This document shows positions 8,945-18,245 of a stretch of DNA of 64,000 nucleotides, in pieces; positions within the stretch are counted from its first letter, which is position 1, and the number at the start of each line of letters is the position of its first letter. Position numbers and translations under genes: made by a program. The notes beneath the pieces were generated by a model. It was not told the DNA's origin. It was given only the letters and a program-made list of their open reading frames with translations, and did no database searches. The stretch is from Aureococcus anophagefferens. Taxonomy: Eukaryota; Sar; Pelagophyceae; Pelagomonadales; Pelagomonadaceae. The stretch lies in NCBI RefSeq assembly GCF_000186865.1, contig NW_008705568.1:1401506-1465505 (forward strand). The letters run 5' to 3'.

Positions 8945-9739
8945 ATGGCTGGGAATCGTGCAGCTCGCTGCTGTTGTCTCAGCGGCAGCTGGCTGCGCCT
9001 CGCGTTGCCGCTGCTCCTCGTCGCCGCGGCGACGGCCCTCCACGGACCGCAGACGTCGCGGCGCCGGGCGGTGCGCGCCTTCGGCGGCGACGAGTGCCTG
9101 TCGATCAAGTTCGTCACGGGCAACGCCATGAAGCTGCGGGAGGTCGAGGCGATCCTGTCGCAGAACGGGCTGCCGCTGCCCCTGGAGCAGTGCGACCTCG
9201 ACCTCGACGAGTACCAGGGCGTCGCCGAGGACATCGCGGCCGCGAAGTGCCGTTTGGCCGCGGAGGCGACGGGCGGCGCGGCGATGATCGACGACACGAG
9301 CCTCTGCCTCGAGGCGCTCGGCGGCATGCCCGGGCCCTACATCAAGTGGTTCAGCCACGTGGACCTGCCGCGCGTGCTCGAGGGCTACGAGTGCAAGCGC
9401 GCCTACGCGCAGAGCTGCGTCGCGTTCTCCGTCGGGCCGGGGTCCGTGCCGCTCGTCTTCACGGGCCGCGCGCACGGCGTCATCGTCGACGCGCCGCGGG
9501 GCGACGCGGGCTTCGGCTGGGACGCGTGCTTCAAGCCCGACGGCCACGACGCGACCTTCGCGGAGATGGACGCGGCGACGAAGAACGGCATCTCGCACCG
9601 GTCCCGCGCGCTCGAGCAGCTGTCCAACTACCTCAAGGGCGACGCGGACCTCCTCGTGGCGCTCTGCGCGGAGCGCGTCATGGAGGCCCAGGAACCCGAG
9701 GACCGCTTCTTCTTCCACCGGAGGCGAAAGGAGATCTAG
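8945..9739 (+). CDS. Inosine triphosphate pyrophosphatase (Ham1/ITPA family)
   Basis: Single exon, 264 residues from ATG 8945. The enzyme hydrolyses ITP, dITP and XTP to monophosphates and keeps deaminated purines out of nucleic acid. Family motifs are in order: KFVTGNAMKLREVEAIL (substrate loop, about 55), LDLDEYQG, AMIDDTSLCLEALGGMPGPY (about 115), FGWDACFKPDG (about 197), FAEMDAATKNGISHRSRAL. The pattern is closest to eukaryotic ITPA (SLCLEALGGMPGPYIKWF). Unlike cytosolic human ITPA, it has a hydrophobic N-terminus (LRLALPLLLVAAATALHG) followed by an Arg-rich stretch, a layout consistent with signal peptide plus transit peptide into a complex plastid; that location is inferred. Its stop lies 5 bp from the stop of the opposing gene. 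Confidence 0.9.
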   Translation: MAGNRAARCCCLSGSWLRLALPLLLVAAATALHGPQTSRRRAVRAFGGDECLSIKFVTGNAMKLREVEAILSQNGLPLPLEQCDLDLDEYQGVAEDIAAAKCRLAAEATGGAAMIDDTSLCLEALGGMPGPYIKWFSHVDLPRVLEGYECKRAYAQSCVAFSVGPGSVPLVFTGRAHGVIVDAPRGDAGFGWDACFKPDGHDATFAEMDAATKNGISHRSRALEQLSNYLKGDADLLVALCAERVMEAQEPEDRFFFHRRRKEI

Positions 9740-9744
9740 GTTTG

Positions 9745-10947
9745 TTAGTCCGGCGGCGCCCAGCGCGCCCGCTCCGCGGCCGCCTTGGCCTCGATGGCGT
9801 CCCGGCACGCGGCGCCGCGCCGCGCGGGCGCGAGGTCCGGGTGGAAGAAGCGCAGCAGCAGCACGACCCGCGCCCTGTCCGTGTCGTTGCGGACCTCGTG
9901 CTCGAAGCTGTCGTCGAAGAGGAGGCACCGGCCCTCGGCCCAGGTCCGCCAGTCGGCGCCGACGCGGATGCGGCAGCCGCCGCCGGGGGGCACGGCCAAA
10001 CCCAGGTGGCAGGTCAACCGTAGATTCGTCGGCGCGCAGTGGGGGCGGATCGCGCTCCGCGGCGCGAGGCGGCTCAGGATGACCTCGCCGCCCCCGGAAT
10101 CGCAGAGGTCCGCCGCGTCGGGCACGCGGTCCCGGACGAAGCGCGCCGTCGCCGGCGCCGCGCCGTCGACGGCGCCGGCCCCCAGGAGCACGACCTCGCG
10201 CCAGGAGCCGTCGACGACGGCGCCGTCGTGGGCGCCGCTCGGGCCGCGGCCCTGGCCGCCGACGTCCGACCAGGTCTCCGCGTCGACGAGCGCCGCGGCC
10301 TCCGCTCGGACCTCGCCGCTCGCGGCCTCGAGCGCCGCGACCCAGGGGAATTGTGCCCCGTCCCACCAGGGCTGCGCGCGGAGGCCGCGCTCCAAATAGC
10401 CCGGCCGCTGCTCCGGCGACGCCCAGAGGCCGGGGCACCGCGCGACGACGGCTTTCGCGGCGACGATGTCTCCCTCGTCGCGCTCGCGGACGAGGAGCAG
10501 CTCGCGCCAGGCGTCGCCGTTGGACGGGTCGAGCGCCACGGCGCGCTCGAGGTGGGCCGCGGCGCCGCCGGCGTCGCCCGCGTCCGACCGGCAGTAGCCC
10601 AGGAACGTCGCGCGCCGCGACGCCGTCCGGGGGTCGCCGGATTCCGGCGCGGCCCGCAGCGCGCGCACGGCCTCCTCGAGGAGCGGGCCGCTCGACTCGC
10701 GGAGCGCCCGAGCCCAGAGGGCCGCGCCGTCGGCCCAGGACCGCTTCGGCGGCGCGCAGGTCCGCCGGTGCTGCGGCCAGGCCGACTGCTGGCAGGCACG
10801 CGAGCAGAAGTGGACGGCCTTGCACCGCGAGCAGCGGTTCGTCGCCGGCGCCGCGCCGCAGTGGAAGCACGATGGCGGCGCCGCGTCCAGCTTGACGCGC
10901 TTGCGCGCGGCGTCGTCGTCGTCGTCGTCGACGGTGAGAATGTCCAT
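9745..10947 (-). CDS. MYND zinc finger fused to aspartyl/asparaginyl hydroxylase domain
   Basis: Single exon, 400 residues, ATG at 10947. After an Asp-rich start and a KRVKL basic patch, a MYND zinc finger (about 27-64) has the expected Cys/His order: CFHCGAAPATNRCSRCK, FCSRACQQSAWPQHRRTC. A TPR-like helical middle follows. The C-terminal 150 residues are an aspartyl/asparaginyl beta-hydroxylase fold of the 2OG-Fe(II) class: IRPHCAPTNLRLTCHLGL with the first iron-binding His, WAEGRCLLFDDSFEHEVRN with the second, and VVLLLRFFHPD containing a likely 2-oxoglutarate Arg. In AspH-type enzymes the Fe ligands are two His. Human ASPH is ER-resident, whereas this protein has no signal peptide and a protein-binding MYND, so a cytosolic or nuclear hydroxylase is inferred. 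Confidence 0.85.
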   Translation of the reverse strand: MDILTVDDDDDDAARKRVKLDAAPPSCFHCGAAPATNRCSRCKAVHFCSRACQQSAWPQHRRTCAPPKRSWADGAALWARALRESSGPLLEEAVRALRAAPESGDPRTASRRATFLGYCRSDAGDAGGAAAHLERAVALDPSNGDAWRELLLVRERDEGDIVAAKAVVARCPGLWASPEQRPGYLERGLRAQPWWDGAQFPWVAALEAASGEVRAEAAALVDAETWSDVGGQGRGPSGAHDGAVVDGSWREVVLLGAGAVDGAAPATARFVRDRVPDAADLCDSGGGEVILSRLAPRSAIRPHCAPTNLRLTCHLGLAVPPGGGCRIRVGADWRTWAEGRCLLFDDSFEHEVRNDTDRARVVLLLRFFHPDLAPARRGAACRDAIEAKAAAERARWAPPD

Positions 10948-11621
10948 CGCCTCTCAGCGGCGGCTAACCACAGCCACGAAAGTTGAATTCAGCTAGGGGG
11001 GGGTTTGCTCCGCCAGTGGCGCCCCGGCCGACCCCTCTAGCGCAGCGACGCTGTACTCGAAAGTCACGATCTTGAGCGCGATCGAAGCTTCATAGTACCG
11101 TCGATTAGGAAACCAAGGGGCATGTCCAACGCCATCGATGGTGGCGAGATCGACTGTGCCGGATTTGTCCGTAGGAGCGCGGTGGACGAACGAGGCCCGT
11201 AGGGTGGATTTTGGACCAACACCGAAACTGCGTCTCCGGCACTGACCAACCGTCCAGGGCGACGCCAGGGGTCATGGGGCGTCGCCCCGACCACAAAAAG
11301 CGACCGTTCTGCGCCTATACGCAGCGCATGGCTGGCGCGTATACGCGCGTATTCGTACGTAGGCGGTCCTTTTTCGAGCATATTTCAGTGATTTCGTCGA
11401 GTTAGAAAGAGCTTGCTTCACGCGGGCGTAGCTCGCCGGGACGTCTGGGACCATGCAAAAAAGAGTGACTTTAGACGCCGCCGTCGCGCGACCGCGCCGA
11501 CCTTGCCGGAGCAACCCCCCCCATTTCAGCTTTGGCTCGGCGAGACGATGGACGAGCATCTTGGACGAGCTATGAGCTGTGCGAGTTCGAGTGACAAGCA
11601 ATATAACGAGTGACAAGCAAT
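10948..11621. other. Intergenic region, moderately AT-richer, no gene supported
   Basis: GC content drops relative to the flanking genes and reading frames on both strands lack coding character. Notable bits are the repeated GCGTATACG-like words around 11310-11360 and the partial duplication of the next gene's start (separate entry). It probably holds the two divergent promoters of the hydroxylase and methyltransferase genes. Confidence 0.5.
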
Positions 11622-11653
11622 ATGACGAGCTATGAGCTGCGCGAGTTCGAGTG
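11564..11653 (+). repeat. Duplicated methyltransferase start region
   Basis: The 30-base segment beginning GACGAGCTATGAGCTG occurs at 11564-11593 and again at 11624-11653, with one mismatch. The second copy is codons 1-11 of the methyltransferase. Between them GAGTGACAAGCAATAT is itself tandemly doubled. The upstream copy reads into a stop (TGA) and is not coding. Confidence 0.85.
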
Positions 11654-12383
11654 GCTGCCGGACCTGGACCTCGCGACGGTGGAACCGCTCGTCGCGTCGA
11701 TCGACCGCGACGGCCTCTGCGTGGTCCCCGGCTGCGGCACGTCCTGCGTCTCGGCGACGCTGCGCGACGGCTGGGGCTTCCGACGGGTGCTCTCCCTCGA
11801 CAGCGACGCCGCGGCCATCGATTTCATGCGCGCGCGGCAGCGCGACGACGCGCGGCGGTGCGACTTCGTCGTCGCCGACGCGACGGACTGCGCGGACGTC
11901 GTCGCCGACGGCGCCGCGGCGCTCGTCGTCGACAAGTCGACCTTGGATTGTTTGCTCTGCGGCGACGCGGCGGCCTACGCGTGCTCCGTCGCGCGCATGC
12001 TCGCCGTCGGCGGCTGTTTTCTGGTCATGTCCTTCCACGACGCCGAGTTCCTCAAGGCGGCGCTCTGCGCCGCGCTGCCCTTTTGCGTGGAGCGCGAGGT
12101 CGTCCGCGAAAAAAACGTCGCGCTGCTCCTGCGGCGGACGGCCGGCGCCTGGGAGCCCGAGGCCGTCGCCGCGGCGCTGCTCCGGCCGACGGTGCCGCCG
12201 GAGCGCCTCGCGCGCCTGCGCGCGAGCTGGGGCGGCGCGCGGCCGCTCCGCGAGGCCTACGACCTCCTCTTCTCCGACGCGCTCAAGGCCGAGTACGCCT
12301 TCGCCGACTTCGAGGCGGACGCTGGTTCCGCGGACCGCTGGTCCCTCGACGACGCCCTCGCCTTCCTCCGAAGGACGCAGTAA
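11622..12383 (+). CDS. Class I SAM-dependent methyltransferase (METTL13/EEF1AKMT4-like)
   Basis: Single exon, 253 residues from ATG 11622. The Rossmann-type SAM site reads LCVVPGCGTSCVSATL (motif I, about residues 31-46), VLSLDSDAAAIDFM (motif II, acidic Asp at the strand end) and FVVADATDCADV. The post-motif segment VVDKSTLDCLLCGD closely matches the VDKGTLDAL element of the METTL13/EEF1AKMT4 group, which methylates lysine on translation elongation factor eEF1A. The subfamily call rests on this element; the substrate is inferred. The start lies in a local duplication, and an ATG 12 bases earlier (11610) is equally possible. Confidence 0.75.
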   Translation: MTSYELREFEWLPDLDLATVEPLVASIDRDGLCVVPGCGTSCVSATLRDGWGFRRVLSLDSDAAAIDFMRARQRDDARRCDFVVADATDCADVVADGAAALVVDKSTLDCLLCGDAAAYACSVARMLAVGGCFLVMSFHDAEFLKAALCAALPFCVEREVVREKNVALLLRRTAGAWEPEAVAAALLRPTVPPERLARLRASWGGARPLREAYDLLFSDALKAEYAFADFEADAGSADRWSLDDALAFLRRTQ

Positions 12384-12466
12384 GCCTTAGTAAAGCCCGA
12401 CCGCGGCGTCGACGGCGCTTCGGCCGGTCGTGAAGGTCCTGGTGAAGGTGCAGCCCCAACGACGCG

Positions 12467-13022
12467 ATGGGCGCGAGTCGAGACGACGCGCCGCCGAGGG
12501 ACGAGCTCGCCGACGCGTTCGCCGCGGACTACGCCGAGGTCAAGGCCGGCGGCCTCGTCGTCGGCGCGTCGGACCTGCCCTTCTCCCTCAGCGAGTTCCC
12601 GCGGCTCGTGCCTGGCGAGCAGTTCTTCCTGGGCCGCGTCGCCGGCATGCTCGGCGGCGGCGGGCGCCTCGCGGCCTGCATGGTCGCCATCGGCAACGCC
12701 AAGTCCGCGGACGTGCTCCTGGGCCTGACGCGGCCCGAGGGGGGCGACCGCTGCCTCCTCGTCGTCGACGTCGCCGGAGCGCAGGCGAAGCCGTTAGCGG
12801 CCGTCGAGGCGGCGCTCGAGGCGCTGCCCTGGAAGGAGAAGGTGCCCGAGGAACTGGCGGCGCTGCCGCCCCTCGCGGCCATGGGCGCCGCGGACGCCGG
12901 CGTCGGGCCCGACTACGGGGAATTTGGGGCGACGACGCGCGCGCGCGTCGTCTTCCGCCATTTGGGCAACGAGCTCGAGGCGCCGCGCGCCGCGCGGGTC
13001 CACGAGCACCTGCCCCGCGACG
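12467..13022 (+). CDS. Unknown protein, 3' end in assembly gap
   Basis: ATG at 12467, then 185 residues before the frame enters the N gap. No family is recognised. The N-terminus is acidic, followed by an alternating alpha/beta-like pattern (GRLAACMVAIGNAKSADVLL, DRCLLVVDVAGAQAKPL) and no signal peptide or membrane segment. Codon bias (G/C in third positions) matches its neighbours, supporting a real gene. It runs toward the GCK-domain gene on the opposite strand, so both 3' ends are hidden by the gap. Confidence 0.5.
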
Positions 13023-13072
13023 NNNNNNNNNNNNNNNNNNNNNNNNNNNNNNNNNNNNNNNNNNNNNNNNNN
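13023..13072. other. Assembly gap (50 N)
   Basis: A run of exactly 50 Ns, probably a placeholder of arbitrary length. It hides the 3' ends of two convergent genes. Confidence 0.98.
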
Positions 13073-13934
13073 CCGAAGTGGTCCGGGTATTTCTCCCGCA
13101 GGCCTTCAGCGCGAGCGTCGGCTCGGCGCACTCGGCCATGAACTTCTCCTGGCGCGCGTCGTCGTCGCCGTCGCCGCCCTCGCAGGCGTTGAGGCAGTCC
13201 TCCCAGACCTTGAAGGGCGCCGCGCAGGGCGAGTCCTCCATGAACTGGCAGAGCGGGCATTTCAGCATCGGCGGCAGGTGGCATTCGCCGTCGACGAAGT
13301 ACTCGGACTTGCAGATGACGCCGGACAGGGGCGGATCGTCGCCCCAGGCGTAGGGCGCCGAGTTGCCGGCGTTCGTGCGCAGCTCCGCGGCCGCGTAGTC
13401 CGCGTCGCCGTCCGAGTCCTCGCCGCCGAGATGTCCGAACGACGCGCAAGGCACGTGCTCCAGGCCCTCGAGGGCCGACCCGTTGAGCTCGCAGGCCATG
13501 GTCAGCGCGAGCGCGCCGGACGGGAGTCGCGTCGTCGCGGCGACTTTCGCCGTCGCCCGCTCCTGCATCAGCGGCGCGTAGACCGCGGGCAGTTTCGGGT
13601 CCGCGACGCGCGCGGCCGGTTCCAGGAGCACGTAGGACGCGCTCCGGGCGCCGGCGCTCGCCGGCCACGTCGCGGCGAGGCGCGCGCGCGACGCGTCGTC
13701 GAGGAAGAGGCCCACGAACCTGCGCGGCGGGTTTTTGCCACAAAAAAAAACAGCCAAGAGCGGGACGCTGTGCTCGCGCGGCGTCACGCCGGGCACCGGC
13801 AGCTCCGGTTCCTCCGGCGCGGTCGACGTCGCCTCCTCGGTGCGCGCCGCCTGGCTCGCGAACGCGCCCGCCGCGACGGCGGCGCACCGCGCTGCGCTGG
13901 CCGCGGACATCGCTCGGAGCGAGCGCGGCAGCAT
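13073..13934 (-). CDS. GCK-domain protein with targeting leader (3' end in gap)
   Basis: ATG at 13934, 287 residues visible before the gap. The N-terminus MLPRSLRAMSAASAARC is Arg/Ser/Ala-rich without acidic residues, like a mitochondrial presequence. The end of the visible part is a GCK domain (about 235-287): CPLCQFMEDSPCAAPFKVWE, DCLNACE, then MAECAEPTLALKAC, with Cys spacing as in the family. The next expected element, EKYPDHFG, is present in the neighbouring frame immediately before the Ns, so a single-base error or frameshift lies at the gap edge (near 13085-13095). Function of GCK domains is not established. The gene starts 46 bp from the divergent EEP gene. Confidence 0.6.
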
Positions 13935-13980
13935 TGCCGTCAATGTTTGAGGTGAAGCGCGCTCGGATCGGTGCCTGCCA

Positions 13981-16900
13981 ATGGCCGCAATGGCCGACGA
14001 CGCCGACGGCCCCGCGCGCCGCTGGTCGACGGCCGTCGCCGCCGTGGCGGCGTCGAAGATCCAGGCCGTCGTGCGCTTCAAGGCCGGCGCCGACGGCGTG
14101 CGGGCGCTCCACGCGGCGTTCCGCGAGGAGATGCGGTCCGCGGGCGTGGACCCGCGCTACCTCGGCGACGAGCACTGGGCCCGGGGCTGGGGCAAGCACT
14201 TCGAGCACCTGCCCTGCGACGGCGCCATCCCCCGGGCCTTCGGGGCCGCGCGGTCGCTCCGCGTCATGCAGTGGAACCTGCTGGCCGAGGGCCTGACGCC
14301 CGACGGCTTCCTCATGCCGCTCGTCTCCGCGGAGCACGTCGCGCGCTTCGAGGCCTTCCTCGCGGACCTCGTGTCCACGGACGTCGCGCGCGCCGCGGAC
14401 CTCTACGCGCGGGGGCACCGCAACGTCATCTGGGAGGAGGGGTCGCGGGACTACGTCGCCTTCGCGAGCATGGCCGCTGAGACGATGACGCGCATGAAGA
14501 AGTGCGCCGGCAAGGACGAGAAGAACGCCGTGGGCCTCGAGCTGAAGGCCAAGTACTCGCCGGCGTCGACGTCCGACGACGGGTCCGGCCAGATGTCCGT
14601 CAACGAGGCGGCCGTCACGTCCGTCGGCCACCGACTGCTCCGCGCGCGCCCGCGCGACAAAAACTTCAAACAAAAACTTCAAACTTCAAACAAAACCGTC
14701 CAACTTCGACGTGCGACCGCGTCGACGCGCGCGCGTCGCTTCGAGCGCCATGGATGCGTCCAACGATGGCCCGCGCGACGTCGACGCGGCCGCGCTCGCG
14801 CGTTTTTTACGTTCCGCCACGCGAAAACCCGGCGCTCCCTTTACGTAGGCGTGCTCTGGTTCGTCGCCGTCGCCGAGCCGGACGTCTTCTGCGTGCAGGA
14901 GTGCGACAACTTTGAATTCCTGAGCGAGCGGCTCGGCGAGATGGGCTACGCGTGCGCCGCCGAGGGCGACGACGCGTACGTCCCTTTGAAGGATCGCGCC
15001 GGCGCGACGTACGCGGAGAAGCTGAACGCGTCGCGCTTCGCCTTCGCGCCGAAGACCGACGCCAAGCCCAAGAAGAAGGGCAAGTCGAACGCGCGCTTCT
15101 TCCTGGAGAACCGGACCAAGGGCCCCATCTGCGGGAAGGCGTACGGCACCGACGACGACGGCACGGCCGTGTTCTGGAAGGCGTCGCGCCTCAAGCTCGT
15201 CGACGGCCCCGAGTTCCGCGTGCTGCCCGGCGAGAAGGACGTCGAGGCCTACGCGACGGGCGCCGCGGAGGAGCTCGGGAACGCCCGCGGCGACGCGGCG
15301 GCCGTCCGGCTCCGCTTCGAGCTGTTGGACCCCGCGTACCGCGGCCACGCGGTCCACGTCACCGCGACGCACCTGAGCTCGGGCAAGAACAAGGAGGTGC
15401 GGCGCCTCGCGGAGCTGCGGGGGCTCTGGGGCAAGAGCCGCTACCCGGAGGTCTGGTGCCGTGCCGAAATCAATCACCGGTCGGGTTCTTCCGGCCAAAC
15501 TTCTCGAGCTCGGTCACATCGACGTCGATTCGGCTGATGTTTGGACGAATCGATCGCTCTCGTCGAGTTCTCGAAGCACAGCAGAAAATCTCACGTCGAA
15601 ACTTGCTCCTACGCGCACATTGAAGTCGGGTTGAAGATGTGATTGCAGGTCTGGTGCATGGACGCGAACACGGAGCTCGACTTCGAGGACCCGGCGCGCG
15701 CGCTCGGCAACCCCGTGGGCGTGCCCGGCCACAGCAACGCGCTGCGCACCTTCCTGCGGGAGCGGCCCCTGCTGCGGAGCGTCTGGGCGGCCCACTACGA
15801 CGGCGCGGCGCCCGGCGAGCGGCCCGTGTCCGTGTGGAAGATGCGAGGCGCCGCGCCGTGTGGAAATCAAATCTTCAACCCGACTTCAATGTAAGCGTAT
15901 GCGACCGTTTCGACGCAAGCTCTTCGGCTGTGCTTCGAGAACTCGACGAGAGCAATCGATTCGTCCAAAAATCAGCCGAATCGACTTCGATTTTGACCGA
16001 GCTAGAGAGGTTTGAAGTTTGGTCAGGACCACCCAAACCAGTGGTTGAATTCCACACAGGCGCCGCGTCGAGCCAGCCGACGAAGATCGGCGAGGACGAC
16101 TACCAGCTCATCGACCACGTCTTCTACGACGGCAAGGACCTCTTCGACGCGGGCCACCTCGCCCTCCACCTCCGGGAGCACAAGACGGGCGCCTACGGCG
16201 AGGACCGCGCGGCGCGCGCCCGCGTGGACATCAAATATGCAACCCGACTTCAATGTGAGCGTATGTGACCGGTTCGACGCGAGCTCTACTGCCGTGCTTC
16301 GAGAACTCGCCAAGAGCACTCGATTCGTCCAAAAATCAGCCGAATCGACTTCGATGTGACCGAGCCGGAGATTTCTGGAGTTTGGCCCCGACGTCCCAGC
16401 TCACCGGTTGATTTCCACGCAGGCCGGCACGCTCGACCGCCGCGACTGGCTCGGGCTGCTCCCCAACGAGATCGTCCCGAGCGACCACCTGCCCATCGTC
16501 TGGGACTTTCGCCTGCGCCGGGCGCCGCGCCTCTGCCTGCCGGGCCTCCTCGACGCCGCGGCCGCGCTGCTCGCGGGCTCGCCGCGGTCGCGCCTCGCGG
16601 CGCCGGACCTCGACGACGGCGGCGCCGCGTGGCTCGCGGCGCTCCGGGGCGACGCGGCGCGCGTCCTCGAGGGCGGCGCGTCCTTCGAGGCCGAGCTCGG
16701 CGGCGGCGCGCGCGCGCCGCGGCGCGACGCGGCCGCGCTCAGGGACGACGCGGCGAACGCGGGCCTCTTCCTCGCCGGCGCGCTCTTCGCGGACCGGGAC
16801 CACGCGCCGACGCACCAGGAGACGCTGCTCCTCGCGGCCCTGCGCTGCGCCTACGCCGCCGTCGACGGCCTCGGCGGCGACGGCGCCGGCGGCGGCGTGT

Positions 16901-18006
16901 CGTCGCGCGCGGCGCTCGCGGTCGCGGGACACGCGTCGGAGCTGTTGCTGGGCCCGTCGCCGGCGAGCGTCGTCTACGAGAACTTGGACGGCGCCGGCGC
17001 GGCGACGCTCGACGACCGCGAGCTCGACGCGCTCCTCGGCGCCGCGGAGCGCGAGATCGCGGACGTCGCCGACGGCCGCGCGGCGTCGTTCGACGGCGTC
17101 GCGCCCCTGCTCTTCGCGCTGTCCTGCCTCGACTGGCGCGCGATCCGCGCCACGGGGGGGCTCCTCGCGGCGCGCGTCGTCGCGCTGACGACGGCGCTCA
17201 TGGAGCGGCGGCCGTCCGCGCTCGGCCGCGGCGGCGTCCAGGAGGACGCGGCCGTCCGCGTGCTCAAGAAGGTCGCCGCGTCGCCGAACATCGACGCCGG
17301 CGGCGGCCTCGACGTGCTCCTCTGCGCCCTGCGCGAGCACCTGGACGGGGCGACCTGCGACGACGCGCTCTTCCGCGCGCGCGCGCTCGGGCGGCCGCCG
17401 CCGGCGTACGCTTTGTCGTTCGTCCGCGCGGCGACGGCCGTGCTCTGCGGCAAGATCCCGCCGGCGCGGCTCCTCGTCAAGACGGCGAAGCTGCGCGTCG
17501 GCGAGGACGTGCGGGGCCGGAGCAGCGGCGGCTCCGCGGTCGACCACCTCGTCGCGTCGCTCGACTGGACGCCCGAGGCGGGCGACCGGTCGCGGTTCTC
17601 CCGCGACGTCAAGACCGACGGCTACGTGCTCAAGATCCTGCGGGACGTCGCGGGCGTGTCGGCCCACGGCAAGCGCTGCCTCCTGGCGCTCTTCCTCGAG
17701 GAGAGAGGGCTCGCGCGGCTCCGCAACGTGCTCAAGAACTGCTTCGCGCTCGACGGCCGCGACGGCGAGCGCCACCGGGCCCACCTCCGGGCGCTGGAGC
17801 TGCTCAACGCGCTCTGCGCGGCGCCGGGGGACTCGCGCGACGACCTGTTGTCGGCCTTCCGCGACCAGTTCGTCCGCAAGGCCGCGGCCGACGCCGCGCT
17901 CCACGTGCTCCTCCAGCGCGGCCTCGAGGACTCGCCCGACGACCTCCAGCCCCACGTCACGCGCGAGACCGCGACGCTCCTCGCCACGCTCCACACGACC
18001 GCCTGA
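13981..18006 (+). CDS. EEP-family phosphatase/nuclease (CCR4/nocturnin-like) with three introners
   Basis: Five exons: 13981-14641, 14849-15450, 15649-15847, 16060-16223, 16423-18006; about 1069 residues. The EEP core motifs are in order: VMQWNLLAEG, PDVFCVQECDNF (metal-binding Glu), VTATHLSS, VWCMDANTELDF (D-x-N), YQLIDHVFYDG and EIVPSDHLPIVWDF (catalytic Asp-His). This order and the LLAEG/CVQE forms fit the CCR4/nocturnin/Angel group, which removes 3' phosphates or degrades RNA; substrate is unassigned. An IQ-like KIQAVVRFKAG is at about residue 20. The C-terminal ~520 residues are a helical, leucine-rich extension with no recognised domain. The first intron is the least certain (GC donor at 14642). 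The other three are introner elements; each removal joins D-x-N and D-H motifs in frame. Confidence 0.85.
15451..15648 (-). mobile_element. Introner element, family 1 (copy 2)
   Basis: A 198-bp intron in the EEP gene. Target duplication GTCTGGTGC at 15451-15459 and 15649-15657. The GT of the first copy is the donor; the element ends GATTGCAG, a diverged form of the usual TTCCACACAG. Splicing gives CCG GAG GTC TGG TGC ATG, completing the VWCMDAN catalytic motif. Core TCGGCTGATGTTTGGACG reads on the plus strand, so the element is reversed relative to copies 3 and 4 in the same gene. Its 5' inverted repeat is eroded (GTGCCGAAATCAA). Confidence 0.88.
15848..16059 (+). mobile_element. Introner element, family 1 (copy 3), GC donor
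   Basis: A 212-bp intron with target duplication GCGCCGCG at 15848-15855 and 16060-16067. The upstream copy supplies a GC donor in phase 1: CGA G joins GC GCC GCG TCG. A better-looking GTAAGC inside the element at about 15891 would put the next exon out of frame and is rejected. Terminal repeats GTGTGGAAATCAA and TTGAATTCCACACAG are well preserved. Confidence 0.88.
16224..16422 (+). mobile_element. Introner element, family 1 (copy 4), duplication not recognisable
   Basis: A 199-bp intron. The sequence is clearly the same element (GTGGACATCAAATATGC start, TTGATTTCCACGCAG end), but the bases before it (GCGCGCGCC) and after it (GCCGGCACG) no longer match. The simplest in-frame donor is the GT of the element's own first repeat at 16224, phase 0. 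A GC donor at 16212, nine bases earlier, would also keep the frame. Splicing joins AARAR to AGTLDRRDWLG, upstream of the SDH catalytic motif. Confidence 0.8.
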
Positions 18007-18245
18007 AACGAGCGGCGACGCCCCGCCGGCGCCGGCTAAACGCTAGGCGCGGGGGTGGAGGCAACTCAGCTACTGCGGAAACCTTGCACTCCAGGCCGAG
18101 CATTGGCAGCTATGGGAGCATTCCATTGATAGCGGCCGGGGCGTCGCAGCGCGCGGTCGTGGTGAATTCGCGCCTTCATGAGCACGCCCAGCCCGGCGCC
18201 GAGGGCCTACCGCACGCAAAGTGACTCATATATAGTGGCCGCTCC

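Noticed and set aside
11272..11616. Minus-strand ORF in the intergenic region before the methyltransferase
   Set aside because: Begins inside the duplicated start region, has no domain and shadow-like codon use.
14642..14848. First intron of the EEP gene as another introner
   Set aside because: No terminal repeats or core of either family; it remains an ordinary, tentatively placed intron with a GC donor.
15889..15895. GTAAGC inside introner copy 3 as the donor
   Set aside because: It would shift the next exon out of frame; the GC of the target duplication keeps frame.
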